Positions 14,319 to 17,203 of a DNA stretch of 17,203 nt are shown here, piece by piece. Location: contig CAMCYT010000029.1 of the NCBI GenBank assembly GCA_945885485.1, forward strand, positions 1 through 17,203, read 5' to 3'. The DNA is from Prosthecobacter debontii. Lineage in GTDB: Bacteria; Verrucomicrobiota; Verrucomicrobiia; Verrucomicrobiales; Akkermansiaceae. Within the stretch, counting starts at the first letter, position 1. Every line of letters starts with the position of its first letter. A program made the position numbers and the translations under genes. Below the pieces are notes generated by a model, which did not search any database, was not told the DNA's origin, and saw nothing but the letters and a program-made list of their open reading frames with translations.

Positions 14319-14903
14319 TTACTTCGATTTCTGCATACCTGGCGGCAGATCGGTCGCTTTACCCGCGGGCTTGACTGTACTGTCTGAAATATTAGTCCCC
14401 GTACCGGGTGCAAAATATTTTAATAGCACAGGTGAATCAGCTATCCAACCGCCTTTTTTAAGCTGAAACGCCAATCCTAAAGGGAAATCTGTGAAATTTT
14501 GTGCCTGCCATTCGCCCCAACGGGTCGTCTTGACATCCCATATCCGATGCGCATCACATCCAAAACCAACTGCGTATCTTTTGGTGACGCCATTCAATTT
14601 GTCTGCCTCGCTGAGTGAATTTTTAACAACGCTGTTAACAACAAAATTTTTCCATTCCACTGATTTTTTTTCACCAAAAGTAAAATACGTGGATGCCGTT
14701 CCATCCGCTCGGAAAGTGACATGTTTAGTCAGTAGAGCTGCAGTAGCAGTCATCAGCGTTTTTTTATCTTCTTCTGAAATAGGAGATTTTTCAGCAATCG
14801 ACGTCTTCAATCCTTTCGCCAAAACCTCGCCAACACTGGTTTGTCCAAAAGCCGGACAGAGACTGAGTAACAAACATATATAGAGAAATTTCATATCTGA
14901 CAT
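14319..14903 (-). CDS. Hypothetical secreted protein
   Basis: I do not recognise this protein. From ATG 14903 it has 194 residues. The N-terminus is a good Sec signal peptide: MSDMK, a hydrophobic core FLYICLLLSLCPAF, and a probable cleavage after AFG before QTSVGEV. The mature part is hydrophilic with mixed charge, has no membrane segments, and ends in a Gly/Pro-rich tail (LPPGMQKSK). AVGFGCDAHRIW and TRWGEWQAQNFTDFPLG are its most structured-looking stretches, with several aromatic residues. Three starts are possible (14930, 14903, 14894); 14903 is favoured by AGGAAG about 10 nt upstream, and 14894 gives the neatest signal peptide. An AT-rich GTTATATAG (minus strand, 14967-14975) may be part of its promoter. 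It lies between menA and malQ without obvious link to either. Confidence 0.7.
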   Translation of the reverse strand: MSDMKFLYICLLLSLCPAFGQTSVGEVLAKGLKTSIAEKSPISEEDKKTLMTATAALLTKHVTFRADGTASTYFTFGEKKSVEWKNFVVNSVVKNSLSEADKLNGVTKRYAVGFGCDAHRIWDVKTTRWGEWQAQNFTDFPLGLAFQLKKGGWIADSPVLLKYFAPGTGTNISDSTVKPAGKATDLPPGMQKSK

Positions 14904-15054
14904 ATGAGCACATCTTCCTAAATCTGGCAATCAAGCAGATTTAAGCGTATTAACATCTGAATGAACCTATATAACTTACCAAAGCACCCTATGGCATACG
15001 GTGAGTCGATCCTGCCAAAATATTCGCGCCATCCTCGTATCCTGTGAATCCAAT

Positions 15055-15945
15055 TCAAAAAAAGCCTACGACCCCATGAAACACCGCCGCAAAAAGAATC
15101 AGCTCAATCGCACCAAGAGCGAGTAATCTATTGTATCCTTTACCCGGCGGCATGGTCAGCACTCCCCAGATAATCCGCATACCGATCACAAAAACCGGCA
15201 GACTCGCCAAACCAAACAAGGGATAACCTTTCACCAACCACACAATCCCTAAAAACGCAGCGACTTTGATTTCCAACCAAATGATGGCTGCCGCAAATTT
15301 TGGCCCGAAACGCACCGCCAAGGTTTTTTTGCCAACCGCTGCATCCTGTTCGCGATCACGGAAATTGTTCACCGAGATCAGCACGGCGGATAGTAACCCG
15401 ACTTGCGCGCCCAAGAGGATCGCCTCGTTTGGCCAGGTTCCAGTTTGGATAAATACAGTTCCCATCACCGCGATGAAGCCAAAAAATAGGATCACGAAAA
15501 TTTCTCCCAAGCCTCGATATGCTAGAGGAAACGGCCCGCCGGTGTAGCCGTAAGCTAGAAACAGCGATGGTATCCCGATCAGAACCATAGGCCAGCCACG
15601 TGCCATGCATAAAAATGTGCCGAATATCACTGCTCCTGTTAGAAAAATTACACCCAAGCCCATCACTTGACCAAAGGACATTTCACCCGTGCCAGTCAAA
15701 CGACGCGGACCAGTCCGATTTTCCCCATCCGCTCCCTTTTTCCCATCCACCGCATCGTTGAAAAAATTCGTGGCGATCTGAATGCAAAGTGCACCAAGTA
15801 AGGTAAAGCACCACAACCATGCATCAAAATTTCCCGTTAACTTCCACGCCAACACCCCACCCAACCAAACTGGAACCAGCCCAGCTGCCAAGGTTTTCAG
15901 CCTCGCACCTGAGACCACTGCTTTCACTAAAGTTCCAAAACTCAT
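15055..15945 (-). CDS. menA: 1,4-dihydroxy-2-naphthoate polyprenyltransferase
   Basis: Attaches the prenyl chain to dihydroxynaphthoate in menaquinone synthesis; integral inner-membrane protein of the UbiA family, 296 residues with about eight or nine hydrophobic segments. Both Mg2+/diphosphate motifs are present: NDAVD (63-67, followed by GKKGAD) and NNFRDREQD (193-201). YTGGPFPLAYRGLGE (134-148) is the strong MenA signature that separates it from UbiA and other prenyltransferases. The GTG at 15948 could start one codon earlier; ATG 15945 is preferred. No Shine-Dalgarno. It follows purT by about 90 bp on the same strand. Other men genes are absent here, so its pathway partners lie elsewhere. 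Presence implies menaquinone-based respiration. Confidence 0.94.
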   Translation of the reverse strand: MSFGTLVKAVVSGARLKTLAAGLVPVWLGGVLAWKLTGNFDAWLWCFTLLGALCIQIATNFFNDAVDGKKGADGENRTGPRRLTGTGEMSFGQVMGLGVIFLTGAVIFGTFLCMARGWPMVLIGIPSLFLAYGYTGGPFPLAYRGLGEIFVILFFGFIAVMGTVFIQTGTWPNEAILLGAQVGLLSAVLISVNNFRDREQDAAVGKKTLAVRFGPKFAAAIIWLEIKVAAFLGIVWLVKGYPLFGLASLPVFVIGMRIIWGVLTMPPGKGYNRLLALGAIELILFAAVFHGVVGFF

Positions 15946-16035
15946 CACTTGCCGCTAAGTGAAAACTGCAATCGCCCATCACGCGACTCCAAATCGTTCG
16001 TTATTTTTTGACCGCGAATTCACGATTACGTTCAA

Positions 16036-17203
16036 TCACAAGCCCACCCGAATCTCCGCACTCGCCTTCCGAGCTTTTTCCCTCGCCTTTTCAACATCCG
16101 CACCTCGCGCCAGAGCGACACCCATGCGGCGTTTGCCGGAGACGTTGGGCTTTCCGAAGAGGCGGATCTGCGTGTCGGGTTCAGCGAGGGCGTTTTCCAA
16201 ATTGGCGTAGGTGATGGATTGGGACTCGCCTTCAACAAGCAAAACCGCCGAAGCCGACGGTCCATACAGATGAATTTCCGGAATGGGCAAACCGAGAATG
16301 GCACGCGCGTGCAAAGCGAATTGCGAGAGATCCTGTGAAATCATCGTCACCATGCCGGTGTCGTGTGGGCGCGGCGAGACTTCGGAAAAAATAATCTCAT
16401 CGCCTTTCACAAACAGCTCCACTCCGAAAATGCCGCGCCCCCCAAGAGCATCAGTGATCGCGCGGGCACAAGCCATCGCACGCTCACGAGCGAGCTCACT
16501 CATTGCCTGAGGCTGCCAGCTCTCGCGGTAATCACCATCGATCTGAATGTGTCCAATGGGCTCACAAAATGAAGTCCCACCCGTATGACGCACGGTGAGT
16601 TGCGTAATCTCGTAATCGAAATCCACAAAGCCCTCAACGATGACTTTGCCTTTTCCTGCGCGTCCGCCTTTTTGTGCGTAATCCCACGCCGGCTGAATAT
16701 CTTCGGCACGTTTCACCGTGCTCTGGCCTTTTCCCGAAGAACTCATGATGGGTTTCACCACACAGGGCAGCCCGATCTCCGCGACCGCAGCATGAAATTC
16801 CTCTTCGCTCGCTGCGAACCGATAGGGCGAAGTTTTCAAACCCAGCTCCTCGGCCGCAAGACGTCGGATGCCTTCGCGGTTCATCGTGAGTTGCGTCGCA
16901 CGTGCCGTGGGGATGACGATGGCGAGTCCTTCTTTTTCAATTTCCGCAAGCGTATCCGTCGCGATTGCCTCTACCTCCGGAACAATGAAATGCGGTCGTT
17001 CTATCTCAATCACCGCCCGCAACGCAGCGCCATCTAACATCGAAACGACATGCGACCGATCCGCTACCTGCATCGCGGGAGCGTTTGCATAACTGTCCAC
17101 CGCGATGACCTCGATCCCGTAGCGTTGCAACTCGATCACTACCTCCTTACCCAGTTCGCCTGAACCACAAAGCATCACACGCGTCGCGCCATCAGTGAAA
17201 GGA
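16036..17203 (-). CDS. purT: Phosphoribosylglycinamide formyltransferase 2, formate-dependent (5' end cut by window edge)
   Basis: ATP-grasp enzyme that makes formylglycinamide ribonucleotide from GAR, formate and ATP in purine synthesis. The frame is open to the right edge: codons before the ATG at 17175 read PFTDGATRV, matching the ATRVMLLGSGELGKE start region of E. coli PurT, so the true start is a few codons outside the window. Hallmarks in order: GSGELGKEV, ADRSHVVSMLDG, VPEVEAIATD, ARATQLTMNREGIRRLAAEEL, KPIMSSSGKGQS (ATP loop), GDYRESWQPQ, FGVELFV, FSEVSPRPHDTGMVT and IRLFGKPNVSGKRRMGVALA. All expected active-site segments are intact. PurK and other ATP-grasp carboxylate ligases lack the RESWQPQ and SPRPHDTGMVT segments. 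Its stop is about 90 bp ahead of menA. Confidence 0.97.
   Translation of the reverse strand, partial: PFTDGATRVMLCGSGELGKEVVIELQRYGIEVIAVDSYANAPAMQVADRSHVVSMLDGAALRAVIEIERPHFIVPEVEAIATDTLAEIEKEGLAIVIPTARATQLTMNREGIRRLAAEELGLKTSPYRFAASEEEFHAAVAEIGLPCVVKPIMSSSGKGQSTVKRAEDIQPAWDYAQKGGRAGKGKVIVEGFVDFDYEITQLTVRHTGGTSFCEPIGHIQIDGDYRESWQPQAMSELARERAMACARAITDALGGRGIFGVELFVKGDEIIFSEVSPRPHDTGMVTMISQDLSQFALHARAILGLPIPEIHLYGPSASAVLLVEGESQSITYANLENALAEPDTQIRLFGKPNVSGKRRMGVALARGADVEKAREKARKASAEIRVGL

Noticed and set aside
14300..14330. Terminator after the hypothetical secreted protein
   Set aside because: A 6-bp stem CGAAGT/ACTTCG spans the stop codon, but it is short and has no T-tract.

Overview
The window is an ordinary, densely packed stretch of a Gram-negative bacterial chromosome of about 50-55% GC by eye. 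KdsA (KDO for lipopolysaccharide), MenA (menaquinone), a UDP-xylose synthase-type decarboxylase and a DUF1844 protein point to the Planctomycetes-Verrucomicrobia-Chlamydiae superphylum, most likely Verrucomicrobia. That placement is inference from gene content and protein style; no rRNA or other marker is present.

Layout, left to right. 1-2186 (minus strand): the 5' part of an MFS transporter gene that runs off the left edge, a doubtful 69-codon ORF, and a phytanoyl-CoA dioxygenase (PhyH) family gene. 2187-3310: a gene-poor patch holding a 12-bp-stem palindrome, a truncated second copy of the 3' end of thiE, and a gene for a small predicted lipoprotein. 3311-5784 (minus): accB-accC-thiE, with accC and thiE overlapping by 4 nt (GTGA). 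5947-7045 (plus): a DUF1844 gene and kdsA, divergent from accBC. 7071-7301: a large inverted repeat in the convergent gap between kdsA and sucD. 7312-9423 (minus): sucC-sucD. 9531-10463 (minus): a UDP-glucuronate decarboxylase gene, divergent from trpS (plus, 10544-11509). 11518-11589: a long hairpin in the convergent trpS/malQ gap. 11593-14250 (minus): a large DPE2-like 4-alpha-glucanotransferase with N-terminal starch-binding modules. 14319-14903: an unrecognised secreted protein. 15055-15945: menA. 16036-17203: purT, cut by the right edge.

Working together, the genes are mostly core metabolism: malonyl-CoA formation (AccB/AccC), thiamine phosphate synthesis (ThiE), the succinyl-CoA step of the TCA cycle (SucCD), the LPS inner-core sugar KDO (KdsA), UDP-xylose supply, alpha-glucan turnover (MalQ), menaquinone (MenA), formate-dependent purine synthesis (PurT) and Trp-tRNA charging. 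Most neighbours are functionally unrelated; only accBC, sucCD and perhaps DUF1844-kdsA look like true functional units.

I found no defence system, prophage, insertion sequence, CRISPR array, rRNA or tRNA. The least ordinary features are the duplicated thiE 3' end with its palindrome, the two intergenic inverted-repeat structures, the modular malQ, the metal-type KdsA, and the near absence of Shine-Dalgarno sequences before the genes. I do not see strong evidence for a wholly new system here.
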